Shown here piece after piece: positions 14,778-23,301 of a stretch of 64,000 nt of DNA (its first letter is position 1; each line of letters opens with the position of its first letter). The stretch is taken from assembly GCA_014652975.1 (NCBI GenBank), contig BMZV01000005.1, positions 56,707 through 120,706 on the forward strand, written 5' to 3'. The notes beneath the pieces are model-generated. The model saw nothing but the letters and a program-made list of their open reading frames with translations. It did no database searches and had not been told where the DNA came from. The stretch is from Kocuria marina. Lineage in GTDB: Bacteria > Actinomycetota > Actinomycetes > Actinomycetales > Micrococcaceae. The translations under genes were made by a program, and so were the position numbers.

Positions 14778-16003
14778 CGGTCGTGCACCGTGCCGTCGGT
14801 GAGGCGGTTGTAGGGCAGGTGCGCGGTGGTGTACTCGTACTTCTCCGCCTCATCCTCGTTGATCTCCACGCCCAGGCCCGGGGTGTCGGAGGGGTGCAGC
14901 AGACCGTTCTCGAACGTCATGTGCTGACGGAAGACCTGGCTGGCCTTCTCCGAGTGAGGCATGTACTCCTGCAGGCCGAAGTTGTGGATGGCCATGCCCA
15001 CATGCAGCTGCGCCGCGAAGCCCACGGGGGAGACGTCCGTGGAGCCGTGGAAGCCGGACTTGACCTGGTACATCGCGGCGTAGTCCATGACCTTCTTCAG
15101 CGGGGAGATCCCGCCGAAGTGCGTGGACGCGCAGCGCACGTAGTCGATCAGCTGTTCGGAGATCAGGTCCTTGATGTCCCAGATCGTGTTGAAGACCTTG
15201 CCGATGGCGAGCGGCTGCGTGGTGTGCTGACGCACCAGCCGCAGGGCCTCCTGGTTCTCCGCCGGGGTGCAGTCCTCGAGCCAGAACAGGTCGTAGGGCT
15301 CGAGCGACTTGCCGAGCTTGGCGGCCTGGATGGGAGTCATGCGGTGGTGGCCGTCGTGCAACAGGGACAGCTCCGGGCCGAACTCGTTGCGCACGGCCTC
15401 GAAGACGGACGGAATGTGGCGCAGGTACGCGCGGGTGTCCCAGTCCTCCTCCGCGGGCAGCGCGGCACGCTGTGCCGGCTGGTAGTCGGAGCGCTCGCCG
15501 GAGGCCTGCGGCTGGGCGGCCACGCCGTACAGCGCGGTGATCCCCGGGACCGAGGACTGCACGCGGATCGCGGTGTAGCCGTGCTCCTGCTCGGAGCGGA
15601 TCGAGTCGAAGATCTCCTCGGTGTCCCGCCCGGAGGCGTGGCCGTACGTGGACAGCCCGCGGCGGGAGGCGCCACCGAGCAGCTGGTACACCGGCATGCC
15701 GGCCACCTTGCCCTTGATGTCCCACAGGGCCATGTCCACCGCGGCGATCGCGGCCATGGTCACGGGGCCGCGGCGCCAGTAGCCGGAGCGGTACAGGAAC
15801 TGCCACGTGTCCTCGATGTTTGCCGGGTCGCGGTCGATCAGCAGGGGTGCCACGTGGTCGGACAGGTACGTGGCCACCGCCAGTTCGCGGCCGTTGAGGG
15901 TCGCGTCACCGATCCCGGTGACACCCTCGTCGGTCGTGAGCTTGAGCGTCACGAAGTTGCGTGAGGGACTGGTGACGATGACCTTGGCTTCGGTGATCTT
16001 CAT
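14774..16003 (-). CDS. manD: D-mannonate dehydratase (ManD, enolase superfamily), probably inactive
   Basis: 409 aa, typical length, beginning MKITEAKVIVT as ManD proteins do. The family dehydrates D-mannonate to 2-keto-3-deoxygluconate using Mg2+ held by Asp, Glu and Glu spaced 26 residues apart. Here Asp217 and Glu243 (WLEDCTPAENQ) are kept, but the third ligand is Lys269 (AIGKVFNT where GEVF or GEIF is expected). An AAG codon is one transition away from GAG. Loss of this ligand should abolish catalysis. AGAGAGGAAA precedes the ATG. The hexuronate genes directly upstream are also broken (16192-16770), which fits pathway decay. Confidence 0.88.
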   Translation of the reverse strand: MKITEAKVIVTSPSRNFVTLKLTTDEGVTGIGDATLNGRELAVATYLSDHVAPLLIDRDPANIEDTWQFLYRSGYWRRGPVTMAAIAAVDMALWDIKGKVAGMPVYQLLGGASRRGLSTYGHASGRDTEEIFDSIRSEQEHGYTAIRVQSSVPGITALYGVAAQPQASGERSDYQPAQRAALPAEEDWDTRAYLRHIPSVFEAVRNEFGPELSLLHDGHHRMTPIQAAKLGKSLEPYDLFWLEDCTPAENQEALRLVRQHTTQPLAIGKVFNTIWDIKDLISEQLIDYVRCASTHFGGISPLKKVMDYAAMYQVKSGFHGSTDVSPVGFAAQLHVGMAIHNFGLQEYMPHSEKASQVFRQHMTFENGLLHPSDTPGLGVEINEDEAEKYEYTTAHLPYNRLTDGTVHDR

Positions 16004-16191
16004 GGTGTTTCCTCTCTGGAACGGTGGGCCCGCTCGATTATGGCGGATCAGCGTGGGGACGGGCCGGACCCGTCGCCGCGCTCGGACGGCACGGACGGGC
16101 CCTGGGTGGTCATGGGGTGGGAATCCCGGGCCGTGGGGCCGGGGCGGTCGGTGCGGGTCCCCGCGGGAGCCGGGACCTCACCGGGGTGCAG

Positions 16192-16770
16192 CTACTCATG
16201 GCGCAGCGAACGGTTGGCCTCGATGGACTTCATGATGTCCTTGAACTTTGCCTCCGTGAGCGGGTAGCCGGCCATGATGAGCATGACGATCAGGAAGACC
16301 ACCGCGGGGATCAACCCGCCCGCGACCGCCATGCCGTTCACGGTGTCCGGGCTCTGCTGCGGGGCGTGCTGGTCGAACGCCACGACCACGAGCGCGTAGG
16401 ACGCGATGGCCTGGCCCATCTTGCGGGTGAACCAGACGGCGGAGTAGGTGGCACCCTCGGTGTGGATTCCGGTCTTGTACTCGCCGTACTCCATGGTGTC
16501 GGCCTTCAGGGCCCATGTCATGGTGTTGAGCAGGCCCATGCCCACACCATTTGCGTGCGTCAACCGGGTGACGTGGTGGTCCGGGCTGATCAGCAGCTGG
16601 GCCGGATCCGGGAACGGCGTGTTCTCCGCGATGATCCGGGCGTCCACGTGCCCGTGCGGAAACACGATCGGCAGGTCCTCGACCTGCTCCAGGGGGTTGC
16701 GAGCGATCTCCCGCGTGGCGGGGTCGGTCGGCAACGAGCGGTCGGGGTGAGCTGCTATCGACGTTGACAT
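16192..16770 (-). pseudogene. In-frame deletion fusion: uxaC N-terminus joined to GPH sugar transporter C-terminus
   Basis: 192 aa open frame made of two unrelated pieces. The first about 75 residues match the start of glucuronate isomerase UxaC (FPHGHVDARIIAE, then LLISPDHHVTRLTHANG). From about residue 77 it becomes the last transmembrane part of a glycoside-pentoside-hexuronide symporter (WALKADTMEYGEYKTG, then FTRKMGQAIASY and two hydrophobic segments). The join lies near 16545 (about +/-10) and happens to stay in frame. A deletion has therefore removed most of uxaC, the first two thirds of the transporter and anything between. Neither activity is likely to survive. Confidence 0.82.
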
Positions 16771-16918
16771 GCTCTCATCACAGCCCGGCCGTCCCCCGCG
16801 CAACGGGTTGCCGTGAGTTGCTAGCCGGCCTGGATTCGGGTCCGGGCTTGCGGGTGTCCCCTCCGGGGTGAGTGAATGGACTGGTTCCGCACGAGCTGTT
16901 CCTACGTCACTCAGGTCC

Positions 16919-17728
16919 TCACCGAGTGGGCACTTCCGCTGCATCAACCCGGTGTTCGGCTCTGTGCACCGCCTTCTCGAACAGTTCCACATCGATACGA
17001 GCATGTTCGGCCCCGATCGTCCCGGCCTCCTCCTGGTCCCGACCGATGATGGCCCGTACCAGTTGCTCATGGTCCGACAGGGCGCGCAGCTCCATCTCGC
17101 GCATCCCGTCCACCGAGCCCCACAGATGCGCCGGGGCGGTGAGGCTGATCCTGGATTCCAATTCCAGGAGTACGTTCTGCAACGTCGCGTTGTGTGCGGC
17201 GGCGATGACCGCTTCGTGGAATCGCGCATCAGCTCGCTGTGATTCCCTGCCGGTTCCCGCTACACGGAACTGCTCCAGCCGATCTCGCAGAGCACGTGCG
17301 TCCTCATCCGTACGGTTCTCAGCGGCAGCGCGCGCGATCGTTCCGTGCAGCAGGCGCACCGCCTCGAAGACATCCAGCAGGTTCTCCCGACGAGCGGAGA
17401 GGGCGCGGTGCATCGACGCCCCGGCCGAGGTGGCCTGCTGCTCACGCACGAACGAACCGCCGCCTCGGCCACGGACGGTCTGCAACAAGCCTTGGTCCGA
17501 CAGGTGGGCCAATGCGGTCCTGACCGTCACCCTCCCCACCCCCAAGGATGCCGCCAGGTCGCGTTCCGACGGCAGCCGACTGCCGGGCAGGTATTCACCA
17601 ACGGCGATGGCGGTCATCAACCTGTCCACGACCATGTCCGCAGCACTGGAGGGCGCTTCCAGTGCGCCGTCGAGGACCGACGGGCGGTTACGCTCGGCCG
17701 GGCGAGTAGCGGGCGAGGTGGGGGGCAT
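16919..17728 (-). CDS. GntR family regulator, FadR/FCD subgroup
   Basis: 269 aa. The N-terminal winged helix (about 28-95) has the GntR signature LPSERDLAASLGVGRVTVRTAL, and the C-terminal FCD ligand domain (about 120-240) has the usual metal/ligand His residues (DARFHEAVIAAAHN). It lies upstream of, and on the same strand as, the broken hexuronate genes, so it may be an orphaned UxuR-type repressor. It is also divergent from the amide operon at 17844, and a palindrome sits in that promoter (17768-17786). Control of the amide operon is the better guess now. Confidence 0.85.
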   Translation of the reverse strand: MPPTSPATRPAERNRPSVLDGALEAPSSAADMVVDRLMTAIAVGEYLPGSRLPSERDLAASLGVGRVTVRTALAHLSDQGLLQTVRGRGGGSFVREQQATSAGASMHRALSARRENLLDVFEAVRLLHGTIARAAAENRTDEDARALRDRLEQFRVAGTGRESQRADARFHEAVIAAAHNATLQNVLLELESRISLTAPAHLWGSVDGMREMELRALSDHEQLVRAIIGRDQEEAGTIGAEHARIDVELFEKAVHRAEHRVDAAEVPTR

Positions 17729-17761
17729 GGGATCCGGGCGCCTCTCGTCGTCGAAAAGGTC

Positions 17762-17790
17762 TTGTCATGGAACCTTTTATGGTCCATTCT
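17762..17790 (+). promoter_or_regulatory. Promoter of the amide operon with operator in the spacer
   Basis: TTGTCA (17762-17767) and CATTCT (17785-17790) are separated by 17 nt, a good sigma-70-type promoter. The spacer is almost exactly the imperfect palindrome TGGAACCTTTTATGGTCCA (17768-17786), so a bound repressor would block the polymerase. The divergent GntR regulator is the obvious candidate. Predicted start of transcription is about 47 nt before the ATG at 17844. Confidence 0.55.
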
Positions 17791-17843
17791 GTTGCCACGA
17801 CGCGAACGGTGTCGTGAATCATATTCAAGCAAAGGGAGTGCGC

Positions 17844-18758
17844 ATGCCCAAGACTCGTGAAATGACGGTCCCCTTCGGGGAACACAGCACATGGGCGCAT
17901 ATCACGGAACCGGCGAACCCCGTGGAGGGGATGCTCCCTCTGATCGTCCTCCACGGTGGGCCGGGCATGGCGCACAATTACCTTCGCAACATCGCCGAAC
18001 TCGCGCAGACCGGGCGCACCGTCATCCTGTACGACCAGCTGGGCTGCGGCAACAGCACCCACCTGCCCGACGCCCCGGCGGGGTTCTGGACCCCGCAATT
18101 ATTCGTGGACGAATTCACGAACCTGGTCCAGCACCTGAACCTTCCCGCATACCACCTGTTGGGTCAGTCCTGGGGCGGGATGCTGGGCTCCGAGATCGCC
18201 GTGGAACGACCCGAGGGTCTCAGGAGTCTGGCCATCTGCAACTCACCCGCGGCCATGTCCCTCTGGGTCGAAGCCGCCGGACGGCTTCGTTCCGAGCTGC
18301 CGTCCCACACCCAGCAGGCCCTCGCGCGACACGAAGCAGCGGGCACGACCGACGACCCCGAATACCTGGCGGCCACGCAGGAGTTCTACCGCCGTCATGT
18401 CTGTCGCCTCGAGCCCACCCCGCGGGACTTCGAGGAGAGTGAGGAACAGATGGAGGCTGATCCCACCGTCTATCACACGATGAACGGGCCCAACGAATTT
18501 CATGTGATCGGCTCCCTGCGGGAATGGAGCATCATCGACCGGCTCGGCGCCATCGACGTCCCGACGCTGGTCCTCGCCGGTGAACACGATGAGGCGACTC
18601 CCCTCACCTGGCAGCCCTTCGTCGACGGGATCGAGGACGTACGCACCCATGTCCACCCGGATGCCAGTCACTGCGTTCACCTGGAGCACCCCGCCGAGTT
18701 CCGGGCCGTGATCGGTGACTTCCTGGCCCAGCACGACCCGGCCGGTGCGCAGTCATGA
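17844..18758 (+). CDS. Proline iminopeptidase-family hydrolase / L-amino acid amidase
   Basis: 304 aa. ATG 17844 is preceded by AAAGGGAG. The alpha/beta-hydrolase motifs are complete: oxyanion HGGPGM (about residues 35-40), nucleophile elbow GQSWGG, acid in AGEHDEATP and His in DASHCVHLE. HGGPG plus GQSWGG is the signature of proline iminopeptidases and the related L-amino acid amidases. Because the next two genes are an amino-acid-type permease (4-nt overlap) and an acetamidase, release of amino acids from amides is more likely than general peptide trimming (inference). Cytosolic; no signal peptide. Confidence 0.87.
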   Translation: MPKTREMTVPFGEHSTWAHITEPANPVEGMLPLIVLHGGPGMAHNYLRNIAELAQTGRTVILYDQLGCGNSTHLPDAPAGFWTPQLFVDEFTNLVQHLNLPAYHLLGQSWGGMLGSEIAVERPEGLRSLAICNSPAAMSLWVEAAGRLRSELPSHTQQALARHEAAGTTDDPEYLAATQEFYRRHVCRLEPTPRDFEESEEQMEADPTVYHTMNGPNEFHVIGSLREWSIIDRLGAIDVPTLVLAGEHDEATPLTWQPFVDGIEDVRTHVHPDASHCVHLEHPAEFRAVIGDFLAQHDPAGAQS

Positions 18759-20227
18759 CCGCGCGATCCCATGAGAGCGAGGACCGACAGGCGGCCTCGT
18801 TCGACGGCTCACACGAATTGAGCCCGCAGCAACAATTGGAGGCCTACGGGTACACGCAGGAGCTCAAGCGTTCGCTCTCCACGGTCGACCTGCTGATCTA
18901 CGGGTTGATCTTCATGGTCCCGATCGCCCCCTGGGCGATCTTCGGGGTCGTCTACAACGCCTCCAACGGCATGGTCCCGTTGGTGTATCTCATCGGCCTC
19001 ATCGCCATGATCTTCACCGCCGTGGCGTATCAGCAGATGGCCAAGACCATCCCCCTGGCCGGGTCGGTCTTCTCGTACGTGGGCCAGGGCATCCATCCCA
19101 CCGTAGGGTTCTTCGCAGGGTGGGCGATCCTCCTGGACTATCTGCTGGTACCCACTCTGCTGTACGTCTTCGCGGCGGAGTCCATGGTCGGGTTGTTCCC
19201 CGGGTCCCCTCGCTGGGTGTGGGCCCTGGTATTCGTCGCGATCAACATGGTCATCAATCTGTTGGGCGTCGGTTCCATGAAGCTGGTGAACCGTGTGTTC
19301 CTGGCCATCGAACTCGTCTTCGTGGTGACGTTCGTGGTCATCGCCGTCAGGGCGCTGTCCGGCGACGTCATTCCCGGTGCGGCCCTGACCACGGACCCGA
19401 TCTGGGACCCCAGCAAGGTCAGCGGGCCGTTGATCGCCGCGGCCCTGTCCATCGCCGTCCTGAGCTTCCTGGGATTCGATGGGATCGCCACGCTCTCCGA
19501 GGAAGCGACTGGCGGGCGACGGGCCACCGGCCGAGCCATGGTGTGGGCCCTGTTCATCGTTGCGTTCCTGTTCATCATCCAGACCTGGCTGGCCAGTGCC
19601 TTGGCCGGTGGCCGGGACTCGTTCGACGCAGAGGCGGAAGGCAACGCCTTCTTCACCATCGTCCAGGCGGCCGCCGGAACCGGGTGGATGAACGCATTCT
19701 TCGTGGTCAACGTCCTGGCCGTCGGGATCGCCAACGCCATGGCTGCGCAGGCGGCGACGTCGCGCTTGTTGTACTCGATGAGCCGGGACGGTCAGTTGCC
19801 CCGTTTCCTGCATACCCTCAACGACCGGCGCGTGCCGCGCAACGCCATCATCCTGGTCTCGGCGCTCTCGGCCGTCCTGGTGTTGTTCTTCGTCGGGCAG
19901 ATCGACGTGTTGTCCTCACTCGTCAACTTCGGGGCGCTGTTCGGGTTCTTGTTGCTGCACGTCTCGGTGGTCGTTTACTTCGTGGTCAAGCACGGATCAC
20001 GGAACTACGGGGTGCACCTGTTCGTACCGATCATCGGATTTCTCATCATCGGCTACGTCCTGTGGAATGCGAATGTGGAGGCCAAGGTCGGGGGCGTCGT
20101 GTGGCTCGCCATCGGCGCTGCGGTCCTCGGGTACTACCACGTCACAGGCAGGAAGACCGATCTGTCCGGGGAGTCGGACGTCGGAGCGGACAAGATTCCG
20201 GCCGCGGGACAGAAAGGCGGACAGTGA
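18755..20227 (+). CDS. APC family amino acid/amine permease
   Basis: 490 aa with about 12 transmembrane segments between residues 45 and 465 and hydrophilic ends. GLIFMVPIAPWAIFG and FLGFDGIATLSEEA match the APC superfamily substrate-binding helices 1 and 6. Start ATG overlaps the upstream stop by 4 nt, and the acetamidase begins 3 nt after this stop. It is the import step of the amide operon; the substrate is probably an amino acid amide or related amide, but this is inferred only from the neighbours. Confidence 0.88.
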   Translation: MTARSHESEDRQAASFDGSHELSPQQQLEAYGYTQELKRSLSTVDLLIYGLIFMVPIAPWAIFGVVYNASNGMVPLVYLIGLIAMIFTAVAYQQMAKTIPLAGSVFSYVGQGIHPTVGFFAGWAILLDYLLVPTLLYVFAAESMVGLFPGSPRWVWALVFVAINMVINLLGVGSMKLVNRVFLAIELVFVVTFVVIAVRALSGDVIPGAALTTDPIWDPSKVSGPLIAAALSIAVLSFLGFDGIATLSEEATGGRRATGRAMVWALFIVAFLFIIQTWLASALAGGRDSFDAEAEGNAFFTIVQAAAGTGWMNAFFVVNVLAVGIANAMAAQAATSRLLYSMSRDGQLPRFLHTLNDRRVPRNAIILVSALSAVLVLFFVGQIDVLSSLVNFGALFGFLLLHVSVVVYFVVKHGSRNYGVHLFVPIIGFLIIGYVLWNANVEAKVGGVVWLAIGAAVLGYYHVTGRKTDLSGESDVGADKIPAAGQKGGQ

Positions 20228-20230
20228 ACC

Positions 20231-21151
20231 ATGGACCACTTCCTCGACAACACGTACGGAAAATTCGAATTCTCGGCATCCGAGACTCCGGCACTGCGGA
20301 TCGCACCCGGCACCGGTGAACGTATCGGGTTCGAGACCAGCGACGAGGTCTATCGTCAACTCCACGAGCACGGGGACATGGACAAGCTCACAGTGGGCAT
20401 CAATCCCGTCACCGGGCCCGTCTACGTCGAAGGCGCCGAGCCCGGGGACGCTCTCGCGGTGACGATCCACGACATCCAGCTGATCGACCGCGGTTGGTCG
20501 GTCAGCCTGCCCGGATCGGGAGCGCTGCAGGACCTGATGGGTGCGGAGGTCTTCGCCCGCCGCATTCCCATCGACCACCAGGGTGCGCACGTCACGGACG
20601 GACACACGTTCCCGACCCGCCCTATGATCGGGTGCATTGGTACGGCTCCGGCAGAGGGCACGAACTCGACGATCATGCCCACCTATGGTCAGGGCGGGAA
20701 CATGGATCTTACGGAGTGCCGCCCCGGCGCCGTGGTCTACCTGCCGGTCATGACCCCCGGTGCCTACCTGTCCATCGGGGACATCCACGCGATCATGGCC
20801 GAGGGTGAATCCTCGTTCGTGGCCATCGAGGCGCAGGGCACCGCCGTGGTGTCGGTGGACCTCGTCAAGTCGATGCCCCTCCGTGCGCCGCGGATCGAGC
20901 TCGAGGACGAGTGGGTATTCGTGGGCCTGGGGGAACCGGTGCAGGAGAGCATCAAACGCGGCTACGAGGACATGTTCCGGTTCCTGACGATCGACCATGG
21001 TTGGAGCGCGGGTGATGCCTACGCGGTCATGAGCGCCGTGGCCCATTCCCGGTTGGGTGGCCCGACCGGATCGTCCGACCCGGATCCGCTGCATCCGATG
21101 ACGCCCATCGGGGCCGTGACGACCCACCGACTACCCAAGAGCGTTCTCTGA
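20231..21151 (+). CDS. Acetamidase/formamidase family protein
   Basis: 306 aa, the usual length of FmdA/AmdA enzymes, which hydrolyse short amides to acid and ammonia. Family landmarks are PVYVEGAEPGDALAVTI (about 58-74), RPMIGCIGTAP, and GGNMDLTECRPGAVVYLPV with the metal-site Asp. The C-terminus contains TIDHGWSAGDAYAVMS. Last gene of the operon with the peptidase and permease; the ammonia released would feed the same pool as urease further along. Confidence 0.92.
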   Translation: MDHFLDNTYGKFEFSASETPALRIAPGTGERIGFETSDEVYRQLHEHGDMDKLTVGINPVTGPVYVEGAEPGDALAVTIHDIQLIDRGWSVSLPGSGALQDLMGAEVFARRIPIDHQGAHVTDGHTFPTRPMIGCIGTAPAEGTNSTIMPTYGQGGNMDLTECRPGAVVYLPVMTPGAYLSIGDIHAIMAEGESSFVAIEAQGTAVVSVDLVKSMPLRAPRIELEDEWVFVGLGEPVQESIKRGYEDMFRFLTIDHGWSAGDAYAVMSAVAHSRLGGPTGSSDPDPLHPMTPIGAVTTHRLPKSVL

Positions 21152-21192
21152 CCGGGTGGTGATCGTCGGCGGGTCCGACGGGCCGCCGAGTG

Positions 21193-22022
21193 TCACGGCT
21201 CCACGAGCGGCAGCTCCGAGGACGCGCGCACCACCAGGGACGTGGGGGCAAGGACGGGTTTGGCCGCGGTGTGGGCGTCCCCGCGGATCATGGCCAGGAG
21301 ATTGGTGACCGCCGTGCGCCCCATCGTGTACATGGGCGCGGCCACGGATGACAGCGGAGGGGCATCAGCTCCAGTTCCTGAACGTTGTCGAACCCCACGA
21401 CCGCCACGTCCTGCGGGATGCGCACGCGGTGCTTCTGCAGCTCGTGGGCGAAGCCCATGGCCATGAGGTCGTTGTAGAGGACCACCGCCGGGACCCGGTG
21501 GGTGAGTCAGCGTTGTGCGGCCAGGGCACGGCCCTTGACCGTGGGCTCGAACGGGCCGGCGTGATACACCTTCAGTTCGAGTTCCGGGCCCGCTTCACGC
21601 AGCGCGCGCCAGCGCGTCCCGTTGGACCAGGACGCCTCCGGTCCGGACGCGTACATGATGGTGCGCCGCCCGGAGGATGCCAGGTCCTCGGCGGCCCGGC
21701 GCATGCCCCGGGCGTTGTCCGCCACCCCGGACGCCACCCCGTTGACCGCGCGGTTCACGATCACGGTGGGTTTCTGTTTGGCCATCATGCGGATCGCGGA
21801 GTCGGACATCCGAGAGCTGGTCAGCAGCACGCCGTCCACGAGCGGCAGGGCGCGCTCGGCGATGGAGCGTTCCAGCTGGTCCGATTCCCGGGTGTGGTTG
21901 AGCAGCACCGTGTACCCGGCCTCGGTCGCGGCGGCCTCCGCGCCGCGGATGAGTTCGAAGAACACCGGGTTGGAGATGTCCGTGAGCAACAGGGCGATCA
22001 GGTTGCTGCGCCGTGGCGACCC
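21193..22022 (-). pseudogene. LacI family regulator pseudogene
   Basis: Remnant of a LacI-type sugar regulator with three separate lesions. (1) The DNA-binding N-terminus is missing; homology begins abruptly at RRSNLIALLLTDISNPVFF near 22020. (2) An in-frame TGA at 21507-21509 replaces what is probably Trp (AAQR-stop-LTHRVP). (3) A frameshift near 21360, in a run of G, is needed to continue from VGFDNVQELELMP into SSVAAPMYTMGRTAV and the end at SSELPLVEP. The ligand-binding domain pieces are otherwise recognisable, so the gene was functional in a recent ancestor. Confidence 0.8.
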
Positions 22023-22428
22023 GGCCAAGGACTGGGTGCGCCAGGCACCCCTGACGTACCTGTACCTGGTGCTGCTCACGTTCACCACGTGGTTGCTGTG
22101 GAACACGAACGGGCGGTTGCGGGGAGCGTTCCTCGCGGAGCAGTCCACGAGTCTGCATCAGCTGGGCATCAATCCGGTGGCCGTTCTGCTGCGCAGCGCC
22201 ATGTACGTCTTGCCCATCGAGCTCGCGGTGTGGTGGATCGCGTTCTCCCTGGTCGTGGCGCCCATGGAACACCGCTTCGGGTGGCGGCGTGTGTTCGCCG
22301 GCTTCGCGATCGGGCACGCGATCGCGGTGCTGCTGGGTTTCGCGTGCTACCGACTCGTGAATCCCGACGCCGCCGTGCACCACGAGGCGCGCGTCCGGGC
22401 TCGGCGGCTGTACGAGATGGAGCACTGA
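22018..22428 (+). pseudogene. 5'-truncated rhomboid-like membrane protein fragment
   Basis: About 136 residues with three to four hydrophobic helices (TYLYLVLLTFTTWLL, PIELAVWWIAFSLVVAP, VFAGFAIGHAIAVLLGFACY) and APLTYLYL near the start, resembling the short actinobacterial rhomboid-like family. No start codon or ribosome site is found before residue 1: upstream sequence is the antisense of the LacI remnant. The fragment may also be shortened at the C-terminus. It and the LacI gene were probably divergent neighbours that both lost their 5' ends in one deletion. Confidence 0.5.
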
Positions 22429-22536
22429 TCCGGCACGGGCCTCGGTCCCGTGGGTTCGGATCGGCAGAGTTGGACCGCGCTACGGATTGCGACGGCGCAG
22501 CAGAGTTCGACGACGCTGCGGAGCCACTCGTCCCGG

Positions 22537-22584
22537 TTGCCCGAGTGACGTGCGACACTTAGTATGCAGCTTGTATCTATGCAA
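22537..22584 (+). promoter_or_regulatory. Promoter and GntR-type operator of the GntR-MFS operon
   Basis: TTGCCC (22537-22542), a 17-nt spacer and TAGTAT (22560-22565) form a clear promoter. The near-perfect palindrome TTGTATCTATGCAA at 22571-22584 covers the expected transcription start. It resembles the TTGTATACAA-type sites of FCD regulators, so the regulator at 22690 probably represses its own operon. Confidence 0.6.
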
Positions 22585-22610
22585 CCCGCGGACTGATCGC
22601 CGCGGGTTGC
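22581..22610 (+). other. Perfect stem-loop in the leader of the GntR gene
   Basis: GCAACCCGCGG pairs perfectly with CCGCGGGTTGC over an 8-nt loop, starting inside the putative operator and ending about 80 nt before the start codon. It could be an attenuator or an mRNA-stabilising leader; as a terminator for the upstream fragment it lacks a U-run. Confidence 0.5.
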
Positions 22611-22689
22611 CGCTCGCCCCACACCCCGGGGCACGCGGCCGTGCCAGCGGGTACGGAACCGGCCGGAGCGACGTCGAACAGGGAGCACC

Positions 22690-23301
22690 ATGGCGTACAA
22701 CGCGGCCGAGCGCGCGTACGAGCACGTCAAGGCCAGGATCCTCACGGGGGAGCTGGACGGGCACATGTTGTCCGAGGGCGTCTTCGCCACGGAGCTGGGG
22801 GTCTCCCGGACTCCGGTCCGTGAGGCGTTCCTGCGGCTCCAGGTGGAGGGGCTCATGCGGCTCTACCCCAAGCGTGGTGCGCTCGTGGTGCCGGTGGGCC
22901 CGCACGAGTCCCGCGAGGTGCTCGCTGCGCGGCGGGTCGTGGAATGCGCGAGCGTGAAGGAGGCGATCGGGGATCCCGATCTGCCCGACACCCTCGCCGA
23001 CCTCCTGGAACAGCAGCGAAAGGCTGCGGGCACGCCGCGATTCGGTGAGCTGGATGCCGCGTTCCACACCGCTCTCGTGGAGGCCGCGGGCAACAGTCTG
23101 TTGAGCGGTTTCTACCAGGGGTTGCGGGACCGGCAGATCCGGTTGATCGCCACCGCGGTGCGCACGGCCCAGGAGCGGTCTGACGAGATCCTGGCGCAGC
23201 ACGCGGAGATCGTGGCGGGCGTTCGGGAAAAAGATACGGAACGGGTGGAAGCCCTGTTGGCGGAGCATTTGCAGCGCGTGTACGAAGGGATCGTGTCATG
23301 A
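22690..23301 (+). CDS. GntR family regulator (FCD subgroup)
   Basis: 203 aa. AGGGAGC precedes the ATG. The winged-helix domain (4-70) includes ELGVSRTPVREAFLRLQVEGLM and the FCD domain (about 80-200) has LDAAFHTALVEAAGN and HAEIVAGV. The following MFS gene starts inside the stop codon region (ATGA), so the regulator most likely controls that transporter. The ligand is unknown. Confidence 0.9.
   Translation: MAYNAAERAYEHVKARILTGELDGHMLSEGVFATELGVSRTPVREAFLRLQVEGLMRLYPKRGALVVPVGPHESREVLAARRVVECASVKEAIGDPDLPDTLADLLEQQRKAAGTPRFGELDAAFHTALVEAAGNSLLSGFYQGLRDRQIRLIATAVRTAQERSDEILAQHAEIVAGVREKDTERVEALLAEHLQRVYEGIVS

Noticed and set aside
14750..15964. 404-aa plus-strand frame
   Set aside because: Antisense shadow of manD with no recognisable fold.
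16192..16770. A genuine bifunctional isomerase-transporter
   Set aside because: Only the first fifth of UxaC and the last quarter of the symporter are present; the active site and substrate-binding helices are missing.
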